Shown one piece after another: positions 1 through 5,641 of a stretch of 6,523 bases of DNA. Below the pieces are notes generated by a model that worked only from the letters and a program-made list of their open reading frames with translations, searched no databases and was not told the origin of the DNA. Source of the stretch: CAZQSL01 sp964595945 (GTDB taxonomy: Bacteria > UBP15 > UBA6099 > JAJRTR01); NCBI GenBank assembly GCA_964595945.1, contig CAZQSL010000161.1:1-6523 (forward strand). The letters are read 5' to 3'. Position numbers and translations under genes: made by a program. Position 1 is the first letter of the stretch, and each line of letters starts with the position of its first letter.

Positions 1-66
1 CCGCATCCAGATTTTCGAGCGCAGGGACTGACCCCCGCCAACATCAGCATCATAGTCTCATCATAA
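1..66 (+). CDS. possible 3' end of an unidentified plus-strand gene
   Basis: A plus-strand intrinsic terminator starts at base 68, so a plus-strand transcript very probably ends here. The frame is uncertain. Reading from base 1, the frame stays open until TAA at 64-66 and ends in residues GLTPANISIIVSS. Reading from base 2 gives a shorter tail, RIQIFERRD, that stops at 29-31, which leaves a more usual distance between stop codon and terminator stem. The third frame runs into the terminator stem. Too little is visible to name a product. The existence of a transcript end is better supported than this particular frame. Confidence 0.22.
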   Translation, partial: PHPDFRAQGLTPANISIIVSS

Positions 67-67
67 T

Positions 68-99
68 AAAAGGCGGGAGGTGAATCTCCCGCCTTTTTT
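68..99 (+). terminator. intrinsic terminator, plus strand
   Basis: A perfect 12-bp stem (AAAAGGCGGGAG at 68-79 pairs with CTCCCGCCTTTT at 86-97) encloses a 6-base loop. The run of six T at 94-99 forms the U-tract on the plus strand. On the minus strand the tail is interrupted (TTTTATTATGA), so the plus direction is favoured, although weak bidirectional activity is possible. It closes a gene to the left of the window. Confidence 0.9.
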
Positions 100-141
100 G
101 CAGCTCTCCGTCAAACCATATCATGCGAACTTATGAACTCT

Positions 142-161
142 CCCTGGACTTCAGTCCGGGG
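142..161. repeat. short hairpin
   Basis: CCCTGGAC at 142-149 pairs with GTCCGGGG at 154-161 (eight pairs, one of them T-G) around a four-base TTCA loop. There is no T-run on either side, so it is not an ordinary terminator. It lies 43 bases beyond the terminator of the left-hand gene. Its function is unknown. Confidence 0.4.
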
Positions 162-574
162 TATCACCTCGTCCCGTCAGAAAATACTAAACCAGCAAAC
201 ATATACGAAATATCAATTGAATTTCCCTATGTATGGTTATGGTCTGCCGGGATGATCTGGTGTACCATCCGAAAACAATAAAAGACTTTTTGACACGGAT
301 TTCACGGATGGATCATGACTGTTTTTCGAAGGGGCTGGGTTTATCCCTGCCTGATACAAGGCTGCTCAATCGGGGCGCTTCGGTAAATTGTGGTAGGGAA
401 TTTCTATTGATATTCAGTATAATAATACCAAAGACCAATAGAAGAGAGTCTTAACCCGAACAATTGTGCCCGGCAACGCAAGGGTTCTCAAGAACGTTTG
501 TATTCTATCAATTAGACTTTGGTATAACAACTTCACATTATGGGAAAACTTCAGAGATAATGAGCATTTAAGAT

Positions 575-602
575 GTAGGCGGAGGCTTCGCACCCCGCCT
601 AC
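575..602. repeat. GC-rich palindrome, REP-like
   Basis: GTAGGCGG at 575-582 pairs with CCGCCTAC at 595-602. The stem continues with GG/CC after one bulged A at 583 and closes on a seven-base loop (CTTCGCA). It is much more GC-rich than its surroundings and has no T-run on either strand, so it is more like a dispersed extragenic palindrome than a terminator. Only one copy is visible here, so repetition in the genome is an inference. Confidence 0.45.
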
Positions 603-680
603 GCAATATACATGTTACTTCTATGAACGCGAATCTGTATCAAACGGATTCTTGATTGATACGGCGATGAAGACAATACG

Positions 681-730
681 ATCGACCTACCGGTGAAACT
701 GCTTCTCACAGTGAAGATACCATTGTCGAT
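681..730 (-). other. imperfect nested hairpin after dnaG
   Basis: Three nested complementary blocks lie just beyond the dnaG stop codon: ATCGAC 681-686 with GTCGAT 725-730, GGT 692-694 with ACC 719-721, and ACTG 698-701 with CAGT 709-712. The internal loops are large and no U-tract follows on the minus strand. It might protect or process the 3' end of the dnaG message, but chance is a real alternative. No clear intrinsic terminator for dnaG was found. Confidence 0.2.
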
Positions 731-744
731 ACCGCACAATCCGG

Positions 745-2514
745 TTACTTGTCTTTTTCCAGGCGTTTCGCCCTGATTTCCTTCATCAGGAAGATCACGC
801 GTTCCTTATCCCCCTCTTTTTCCGCAAGCTCCTGGTCACGTTTGAGGCGCGCGATCTGATAGTCAAGCGTGAGTGAGCGGAAGCGCCTGAGTACATTTTC
901 GGCGTTGGCGCGACGAAGTTGATCTTCGGCCGGATCACGTTTGAGCGCGCCGAGCATGGTTGCGATATTCTGCGGGTGCATTCCACCATAGAATCTGTCA
1001 ATGTCGAACAAGCCGCCATTCTCCGCGCAATAGTTCCGGCAGTATTCAAAGAATCGCCTGTTGGCGGGTTCACGAAATCCTTCAGGATCGGCTTTGGTCA
1101 GCACCGCCAGGGCGAGTTCGTTCGACGTCAGGAGAATTTCGAGAACTTCATTTTCGACAAGGTTGGAGCCCCTGAAGACATTAACCAGGGCTTCAGGTTC
1201 TTCCCTTGCGCGGCGGACGGGCATTTTGTTTCGATGCACTTGCGCCTGGGCGGAGTAGACGTGTTTTTCTTCGACGCCGAGGCGTTCGGCGAGCAGGCGC
1301 ATCTGTTCGGTTTTCAGAGGTTCGACCGGAGTCTTTTCGATCATGCCGATCATCGCCTTGATGACTTCCCATTTCTGGGTGGAAGTATCACTGCCGATGC
1401 GGGCAATGGTTTTTCTGAGAAAATAATCGAAATAGTCTTCCGATGCTTCGAGAAACTTCACGAACCCCTCACGCCCGTCACGAGCGACCACACTGTCAGG
1501 ATCATCGCCCTCGGGAAGTGTAAGCACCTTGACATCAAATTCTTTTTCGACAAGAAGTTCGATGCCACGCATGGAGGCATTGTCACCGGCAAAATCCGAG
1601 TCATAACAGATGTGAAGTTTCTTTGTGTATCGCCTGAGCAAATCCACCTGGTTTTCAGTGAGGGCAGTACCCATCGAAGCGACAGCATTACTGACTCCTG
1701 CCCCATGCAGCGCTATGACATCCATATAACCTTCGGTGAGGATCAATCCGCCGGATTCGGCATGTTTTTTTGCCTTGTCGAGCGCATAGAGCATCCGCCC
1801 CTTGTCAAACAGTACAGTTTCGGGAGTGTTCATATACTTCGCCACATCGGCGCCGAGCGTACGGCCGGCATATCCGATGATTTCGCCGACCACATTGGTA
1901 AGTGGAAATATGAGGCGATTGCGGAAGCGGTCATAATAGCGGCCGTTTTCAGCCCTGATGACAAGTCCGGCGGCGAGCATGTCGGCGAGTTCATAACCCT
2001 TTTTTGTAAGCGATCGTATGAGACCGTCCCACGATTCGAGAGAAGCGCCGAGTTTGAACGATCGGGCGAGTTCGGGAGGTACCCTGCGTTTTTCGAGATA
2101 GGTTTGGAACGCCTCACCTTCTCTTGTGCCGGTAAGCACTTTATAAAAATATCTCGCGGCCACTTCATTTATTTTGCGGACACGATCACGCTGACGGCTC
2201 TTTTCGCCGCCATCACTGTCAAATCCTCTGGTGATCGTCACTCCGGCACGTTTTGCCAGCAGTTCGACGGCTTCGCCGAACTCAACATTTTCGATTTTCA
2301 TCACAAACGTGAAAAGATCGCCACTCGCCTTGCACCCAAAGCAGTGGAACAGCTTGGCCTCATTGTCGACTGAAAACGATGGGCCGCGGTCGTTGTGAAA
2401 CGGACATACGCCCATAAACCGGTTGCCCGTTTTTTTCAGCCTTGTGTATGCCGACACGAGCTCAGCAAAATCGATCCGCTGCCTGATAAGTTCTTTTTCG
2501 TGTTCAGTCGCCAT
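745..2514 (-). CDS. dnaG: DNA primase DnaG
   Basis: The 589-residue protein synthesises the short RNA primers used by the replicative polymerase and works at the fork with the DnaB helicase. The N-terminal CHC2 zinc domain is intact: Cys37, His40, Cys58 and Cys61 are the expected ligands. The polymerase core follows, with the basic motif YDRFRNRLIFPL (194-205) and GYAGRTL (214-220). The TOPRIM acidic residues are all present: Glu261 in LTEGYMDV, and Asp305 and Asp307 in CYDSDFAGDNA. From about residue 400 comes the more variable helicase-binding domain, ending in a charged helical tail. Length is near that of E. coli DnaG (581). The ATG at 2514 is the only possible start, since an in-frame stop lies five codons upstream. 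No Shine-Dalgarno sequence is visible. The usual partners rpsU and rpoD are not next to it; a possible micro-ORF ends 18 bases upstream. Confidence 0.97.
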   Translation of the reverse strand: MATEHEKELIRQRIDFAELVSAYTRLKKTGNRFMGVCPFHNDRGPSFSVDNEAKLFHCFGCKASGDLFTFVMKIENVEFGEAVELLAKRAGVTITRGFDSDGGEKSRQRDRVRKINEVAARYFYKVLTGTREGEAFQTYLEKRRVPPELARSFKLGASLESWDGLIRSLTKKGYELADMLAAGLVIRAENGRYYDRFRNRLIFPLTNVVGEIIGYAGRTLGADVAKYMNTPETVLFDKGRMLYALDKAKKHAESGGLILTEGYMDVIALHGAGVSNAVASMGTALTENQVDLLRRYTKKLHICYDSDFAGDNASMRGIELLVEKEFDVKVLTLPEGDDPDSVVARDGREGFVKFLEASEDYFDYFLRKTIARIGSDTSTQKWEVIKAMIGMIEKTPVEPLKTEQMRLLAERLGVEEKHVYSAQAQVHRNKMPVRRAREEPEALVNVFRGSNLVENEVLEILLTSNELALAVLTKADPEGFREPANRRFFEYCRNYCAENGGLFDIDRFYGGMHPQNIATMLGALKRDPAEDQLRRANAENVLRRFRSLTLDYQIARLKRDQELAEKEGDKERVIFLMKEIRAKRLEKDK

Positions 2515-2532
2515 GTTTTTTCGCCATTATTA

Positions 2533-2667
2533 TCATTGGATACAATCATGGCAGAAACCGGCGCATACATCAAGCCCAGGAGAATCACCGAGGCGTTGGC
2601 CTGCGCATGAAGCACAGTCATGATTATGGAAAGTCGCTAAAACACTGTCTCCTCTACATTTGCACAT
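2533..2667 (-). CDS. possible 44-residue cysteine-rich small protein
   Basis: On the minus strand an ATG at 2667 opens a 44-codon frame ending in TGA at 2533-2535, 18 bases before dnaG. It contains seven cysteines (residues 2, 4, 18, 21, 35, 39, 42) spaced as CxC, CxxC and CxxxCxxC, plus His14, His16 and His40. This spacing looks like a small zinc-ribbon or other metal-binding fold. The ATG is fixed by an in-frame TGA two codons upstream. No strong Shine-Dalgarno sequence is visible, but dnaG lacks one too. I do not recognise the family. For it: the cysteine pattern and the operon-like position. Against it: very short length, and the two other minus-strand frames are also open just upstream, so the reading frame is not protected by exclusion. 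It could also be a leader peptide or chance. Confidence 0.4.
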   Translation of the reverse strand: MCKCRGDSVLATFHNHDCASCAGQRLGDSPGLDVCAGFCHDCIQ

Positions 2668-2766
2668 CGCTCATCTGGCTTATGCGCGTGGTCTTCTGCG
2701 CTTTGGGATAAAACCGGAGTACAAACCTGAACTGTTTTCTGGTCAGCAACGCTCAGCACTGTGGAA

Positions 2767-2934
2767 CTAAGGGTTTGGAAGAAAATAAACATAGCAAGAT
2801 TGCGCCGGATTTTTGGCCGTAATCAAGGCGCTTGCGAAGGAGCATACCTAAAGGTATGTAACTGAGCAGGCAACACGGAAGACGGAAAAATAAGACAAGC
2901 AAGATGCTAAGGTTATTTTGTGACAAGCCCTAAG
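2767..2934. mobile_element. palindromic MITE-like element
   Basis: A 168-base segment is an imperfect palindrome with exactly equal 83-base arms around AA at 2850-2851. The centre is a perfect CATACCT/AGGTATG stem (2843-2849 with 2852-2858). In the outer 30 bases the left arm matches the reverse complement of the right arm at 23 positions by hand count. Further inward the match continues with small gaps (ATTTTT followed by CCGT in both arms). It holds no open frame that could encode a transposase. The sequence CTAAG occurs directly at both ends (2767-2771 and 2930-2934) and could be a target duplication, although CTNAG is itself nearly palindromic, which weakens that reading. It lies between the pilin terminator and the dnaG unit, a typical place for a non-autonomous element. 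I cannot name its family. As RNA it would fold into one long hairpin. Confidence 0.55.
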
Positions 2935-2948
2935 TGTCGCTAAAGCCG

Positions 2949-2971
2949 AAAAAGCCCCCTGTCGGGGGCTT
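2949..2971 (-). terminator. intrinsic terminator of the pilin genes
   Basis: AAGCCCCC at 2952-2959 pairs perfectly with GGGGGCTT at 2964-2971 around a four-base loop. Read on the minus strand the stem is followed by a short T-run (complement of the A-run at 2949-2953). It starts 27 bases after the stop codon of the second prepilin gene, so it ends that transcript. Confidence 0.88.
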
Positions 2972-2997
2972 CGATTTTCGGGGAAAAGGGGAATGTA

Positions 2998-3417
2998 TTA
3001 TTTCTGTGGGAGCATTCCTTCAAACGTATGGGTTCCCGCGCCTTCTTTGTGCCCGGTAATTCTGTGTATACTCCATTGCTGATATCCGAGGAATGGCACC
3101 CATCCGCCGTCCGGGTCGAAATTGCCATGACCCGCAAGCAGATAGCTTGTCAGGTCGACCGGACATGTGGGGATTCCGTCGGGGAAATAGTTCACGTTGG
3201 ATTTTATATCTTCCATGTGTGTGAACGGCCATGTGGACTCTGTGATGTAGAAGATTTCGACCTGTTTGTTGATGATCGCTCTGTTCATTTCACAGGACTG
3301 CACTTTTGCCTTTTTTGAGCCGATGGAGAATCTTGGAATTACGATTGCCGCGAGTATACTGATCAATATTACGACCAGCATTACCTCAATTACCGTGAAC
3401 CCTGTCTGACGTTTCAT
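2998..3417 (-). CDS. prepilin-like protein with type IV N-terminal methylation signal (longer paralogue)
   Basis: This 139-residue protein begins MKRQTG|FTVIEV, a type III signal for prepilin peptidase: cleavage after Gly6, methylation of Phe7, and the assembly glutamate at mature position 5 (Glu11). A hydrophobic helix covers about residues 7-29 and would anchor it in the inner membrane before assembly into a pilus or type II secretion pseudopilus. The soluble part has two cysteines (42 and 85) that could form a disulfide, and the block NYFPDGIPTCPVD at 76-88. Compared with the gene upstream it carries an 18-residue insertion between Leu94 and His118, rich in Gly, Trp and aromatic residues, and a seven-residue C-terminal extension. 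GGAG at 3424-3427, six bases before the ATG, supports the start. It lies 49 bases after its paralogue with no promoter or terminator seen between them. Whether it serves a pilus or a secretion system cannot be told, as no assembly genes are nearby. Confidence 0.9.
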   Translation of the reverse strand: MKRQTGFTVIEVMLVVILISILAAIVIPRFSIGSKKAKVQSCEMNRAIINKQVEIFYITESTWPFTHMEDIKSNVNYFPDGIPTCPVDLTSYLLAGHGNFDPDGGWVPFLGYQQWSIHRITGHKEGAGTHTFEGMLPQK

Positions 3418-3466
3418 GTAACGCTCCGCACCTTTATGACTTAGTAACTATTATTGGTATTATTGT

Positions 3467-3814
3467 TTAAAATATATGTGTTCCATCGCCTTCCCTGTGG
3501 CCTGATACCCTGTGATATGGGGATGTGCTCAGGACATAGGATGTAAGGTCAACAGGACATGTAGGGATGCCGTCCGGAAAATAGTTCACATTGCCCTTGA
3601 TGTCCAGCATGTCATCTGTCGGCCAGGTTGACTCTGCGATGTAGTAGGTTTCGACCTGTTTGTTGATGATCGCCCTGTTCATTTCGCATGATTGCACTTT
3701 TGCTTTTTTGCTCGACATGGCAAATCTTGGAATTACGATCGCCGCGAGTATGCTGATCATGATGACCACAAGCATGACTTCCACTATTGTAAAGCCCGAT
3801 TCACTCCTTTTCAT
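3467..3814 (-). CDS. prepilin-like protein with type IV N-terminal methylation signal (shorter paralogue)
   Basis: This 115-residue protein begins MKRSESG|FTIVEV, with cleavage predicted after Gly7 and the conserved glutamate at residue 12, followed by a hydrophobic helix to about residue 30. Cys43 and Cys86 match the pair in the downstream paralogue. Residues 8-95 agree with residues 7-94 of that protein at 73 of 88 positions by hand count, so the two are a tandem duplication. This copy ends soon after the conserved C-terminal strand (HRVSGHREGDGTH) and lacks the insertion of the other. A purine-rich stretch (AAGGGA) lies about ten bases before the ATG and may be the ribosome binding site. 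It is first in the pair, behind a sigma-54 promoter candidate at 3918-3932, and is likely to be the major subunit, though this is inferred only from its position and compact size. Confidence 0.9.
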   Translation of the reverse strand: MKRSESGFTIVEVMLVVIMISILAAIVIPRFAMSSKKAKVQSCEMNRAIINKQVETYYIAESTWPTDDMLDIKGNVNYFPDGIPTCPVDLTSYVLSTSPYHRVSGHREGDGTHIF

Positions 3815-3847
3815 TCCCGTTTGTCCCTTCTTTTCTTTTTTTTGTTT

Positions 3848-3868
3848 ATTGGGCCTTTCCGGCCCAAT
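3848..3868 (-). promoter_or_regulatory. leader hairpin before the pilin genes
   Basis: ATTGGGCC at 3848-3855 pairs perfectly with GGCCCAAT at 3861-3868 around a five-base loop. On the minus strand the hairpin is followed by AATAAAC and an A-run rather than T, so it is not a minus-strand terminator. On the plus strand no T-run follows either. If transcription starts near 3907, it sits inside the 5' untranslated leader, just before the purine-rich stretch and the ATG. It may stabilise the message. Confidence 0.45.
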
Positions 3869-3917
3869 TCTATGAATCCGGTATCAATTGCGTTCGCAAT
3901 GATCCTGAATTTAGTAT

Positions 3918-3932
3918 GCAAATTGCGCGCCA
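3918..3932 (-). promoter_or_regulatory. sigma-54 (RpoN) promoter candidate for the pilin genes
   Basis: On the minus strand the sequence is TGGCGCGCAATTTGC. It matches the sigma-54 consensus TGGCAC-N5-TTGC at all fixed positions except one (G for A), with the invariant GG (-24) and GC (-12) at the right distance, and is preceded by another T (TTGGC). Transcription would start near 3907, giving a leader of about 90 bases before the first prepilin ATG at 3814. Sigma-54 control of pilin genes is established in several bacteria. Activity needs an enhancer-binding ATPase not encoded in this window. Confidence 0.65.
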
Positions 3933-4224
3933 ACCAGCACCTGGCTCGGAAATATTCAAATATATCAACATTGTTAGAGGCTTTTTAAGTCTTTTTTTAT
4001 ACTTTTGCAAACTGTTATATATTATAGAGTATTTTGGCTGATCGGCAAAACCATGTATCAGTGGGTACCGGGCTATACACTGCGCTCACATTGTCATAGG
4101 AATATGGGTAACTTGTTACACACTGTTTTTTGGGATGATCTCTTCTGACTTCTGGATTAGTATCCGGGTTCTCTTCTGCAAGAGTGTCAAGCGGGAGATT
4201 CCGGGCTGATGGTCGCCAAATGTG
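3933..4224. other. gene-free region upstream of the pilin promoter
   Basis: No gene of convincing length is present; the best plus-strand frame here (from ATG at 4052) is about 31 codons with no motif. The stretch from about 3985 to 4030 is very AT-rich, such as might bend or bind IHF-like proteins. A perfect 12-base palindrome GTAACTTGTTAC lies at 4108-4119, about 200 bases upstream of the predicted pilin start site, which is the usual distance for a sigma-54 activator site. AACATTGTT at 3967-3975 is a smaller palindrome. Confidence 0.5.
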
Positions 4225-4250
4225 AAAAGGTGGAGGGTTATCCCTCCACC
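4225..4250 (-). terminator. intrinsic terminator of flgL
   Basis: GGTGGAGGG at 4229-4237 pairs perfectly with CCCTCCACC at 4242-4250 around a TTAT loop. On the minus strand the stem is followed by TTTT (complement of 4225-4228). It begins 34 bases after the flgL stop codon and separates the flagellar unit from the pilin promoter region. Confidence 0.88.
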
Positions 4251-4283
4251 TGGGAAATAACAGTCTGTGAAACGCGCGTGATG

Positions 4284-5543
4284 TCAGCTCAGGAAGTCAA
4301 GGAGAGTGGTCTGGATGATTCTTGCGCTGACGCCAAGTGATGCCTGATAGACATTTTGCTGGAGGACGAGTTCCGTGATGGCTTCTGTCAAATCGGTGCT
4401 TTCGTAGCTGCTCTGGAGTTTGCTTGTGTATGTCTTGGTGCTGGTAAGGCGGGTAGCTGCAAGAGTGAGGCGGTTGGTATAGCTGCCTTCTTCGGAGCGG
4501 GTCTGTGTGACTCTTTCTGTGATATCGTCGATGTCGGAGATGCCGCGGGTGATTTTATCGAGGTCGGTGGAGTCGCCGTCGTATTTGAGGATGGAGTCAC
4601 GAAGGTCAATGAGCTTCTGAAATGCTTCGACGGAAGCAGTTTCGGATGCGTCTCCGCTGAATTGGCCGAAAACTGATGATTTTCCGGACATTGCGCTTAC
4701 TGCGCCTGCGAAAGATGTTGGGACGGTGACGCCGGCGCTGATTTCGAATTCACGGGTGCCGGAGTTGCCGCTGTATTCGACTGATACGACTTTGTCGAAC
4801 TGGATTTCGATGGTGTCGGAAGCCTGGAGCGTGACGGGGTCGGTGCCGTTGGCGCCGATGCTTGTGATGCTGATGGTATTGGTGCTGGGATCGACCGTGT
4901 AGGAGCCGCCGAGATCGGTCACGAGGTTTTTGCCGTTGATGTAGATGGCTTTTACGGAGTTGGCGTCGGTGATGGCTTCGCACTGACGGGAGGAGCCTTC
5001 GATGGTGGAGGATGGCATGTCGAGGGTCGTAGCGCCGCCTGCGGCGACAGATGCGCCTGTGTATACATAAGAAATACTCTTTTTTGCCTCGAATGGCTGT
5101 GTGTTGACTTCGTTGCCTGAGAAGAGGTATTTTCCGTCGTATTGCTGATTGGCTTGAGTGACGAGTTCATTGATGATCGAGTCGATTTCCGCGGCTATGG
5201 CCTTGCGGGACTGATCGTTTTCCGGTGCTTCGTTCGAGGCTTTGACTGCGAGATCGCGGGCACGCATGAGGGCGGTTTCGATCGTGTCGAGGACGGAGTC
5301 GATGCTGTTGAAAGTGGTTTTCGCGTCAGCGATGTTCTGCTGGTACTGGTCGATCTGGGCGATTGTCTGTGTGTAGTCGAGTATGCGGTCAGCGGCGATG
5401 GGATCATCGGATGGGGTTTCGATGCGTTTTCCGGTGGTTATCTGTTTCTGAAGTTTTTCGATGGCGGACATATTTTTTTGCATGTCTCGTATGAAGGAGT
5501 TGGTTGTCATCGAATTGGTGACTCTGGTGTATATTCCGGACAT
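4284..5543 (-). CDS. flgL: flagellar hook-filament junction protein FlgL (HAP3)
   Basis: The 419-residue protein is the second of two junction proteins that connect the flagellar hook to the filament, and is exported by the flagellar type III apparatus. The N-terminus has the flagellin-like D0/D1 coiled-coil region, including TTGKRIETPSDDP at 36-48, a hallmark shared with flagellin. The C-terminal helix (about 350-419, ending DLTEAITELVLQQNVYQASL and a hydrophobic tail) completes the D0 domain. The presence of flgK directly upstream and of a long variable centre favours FlgL over flagellin. It is about 100 residues longer than E. coli FlgL (317), the excess lying in a beta-rich, Gly/Ser/Thr-rich middle part. 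The start at 5543 is supported by GGAG at 5552-5555, eight bases upstream. The 98-base gap to flgK holds two small hairpins (5568-5584 and 5607-5619) but no terminator. Confidence 0.93.
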   Translation of the reverse strand: MSGIYTRVTNSMTTNSFIRDMQKNMSAIEKLQKQITTGKRIETPSDDPIAADRILDYTQTIAQIDQYQQNIADAKTTFNSIDSVLDTIETALMRARDLAVKASNEAPENDQSRKAIAAEIDSIINELVTQANQQYDGKYLFSGNEVNTQPFEAKKSISYVYTGASVAAGGATTLDMPSSTIEGSSRQCEAITDANSVKAIYINGKNLVTDLGGSYTVDPSTNTISITSIGANGTDPVTLQASDTIEIQFDKVVSVEYSGNSGTREFEISAGVTVPTSFAGAVSAMSGKSSVFGQFSGDASETASVEAFQKLIDLRDSILKYDGDSTDLDKITRGISDIDDITERVTQTRSEEGSYTNRLTLAATRLTSTKTYTSKLQSSYESTDLTEAITELVLQQNVYQASLGVSARIIQTTLLDFLS

Positions 5544-5641
5544 GGTGTCTGCTCCATTTTTGAAGTGCCGCCGGGGGATGGCGGGTTATTTTTCAATTGA
5601 GGCGCACTGGAGTCTCCAGCGGCTTCATGTGGTTAGGCTGG

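Larger units (their letters stand above)
100..744. other. gene-free region with scattered hairpins
   Basis: No convincing coding region was found. The plus-strand frames at 233-454 (73 codons) and 466-696 (76 codons) show no recognisable motif, no ribosome binding site and no protein-like composition. Visible structure comprises a hairpin at 142-161, a direct repeat CACGGAT at 294-300 and 303-309, a 9-bp inverted repeat (ATACCAAAG 425-433 against CTTTGGTAT 517-525), a 12-bp palindrome GTTCTCAAGAAC at 484-495, and hairpins at 575-602 and 681-730. This could be decayed DNA between two convergent transcription units: the plus-strand gene off the left edge and the minus-strand dnaG. Confidence 0.6.

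Noticed and set aside
416..534. Possible sigma-70 type promoters (TATAAT near 416, TATAAC near 523)
   Set aside because: No -35 element at suitable spacing could be found, and no gene lies downstream in that direction.
637..662. Alternative stems GTATCAA/TTGATAC (637-643 with 656-662) and GAATC/GATTC (631-635 with 647-651), like a switch
   Set aside because: The stems are short with large loops, and no gene follows that they could control; chance is the simplest explanation.
233..696. Two plus-strand open frames of 73 and 76 codons in the left gene-free region
   Set aside because: No ribosome binding site, motif or protein-like composition; both overlap the repeats and hairpins of this region.
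919..2373. 484-codon plus-strand open frame opposite dnaG
   Set aside because: It lies wholly antisense to a clear, motif-complete dnaG and shows no recognisable domain; the long frame follows from the codon use of dnaG.
2641..2770. Two other minus-strand frames open just upstream of the cysteine-rich micro-ORF
   Set aside because: Both read as plausible short peptides, but neither has a good start codon with a ribosome binding site, and both stop within about 40 codons without any motif.
5142..5600. 152-codon plus-strand open frame opposite the start of flgL
   Set aside because: It is antisense to the conserved N-terminal region of flgL, with Gly/Val/Asp-rich composition typical of a shadow frame.
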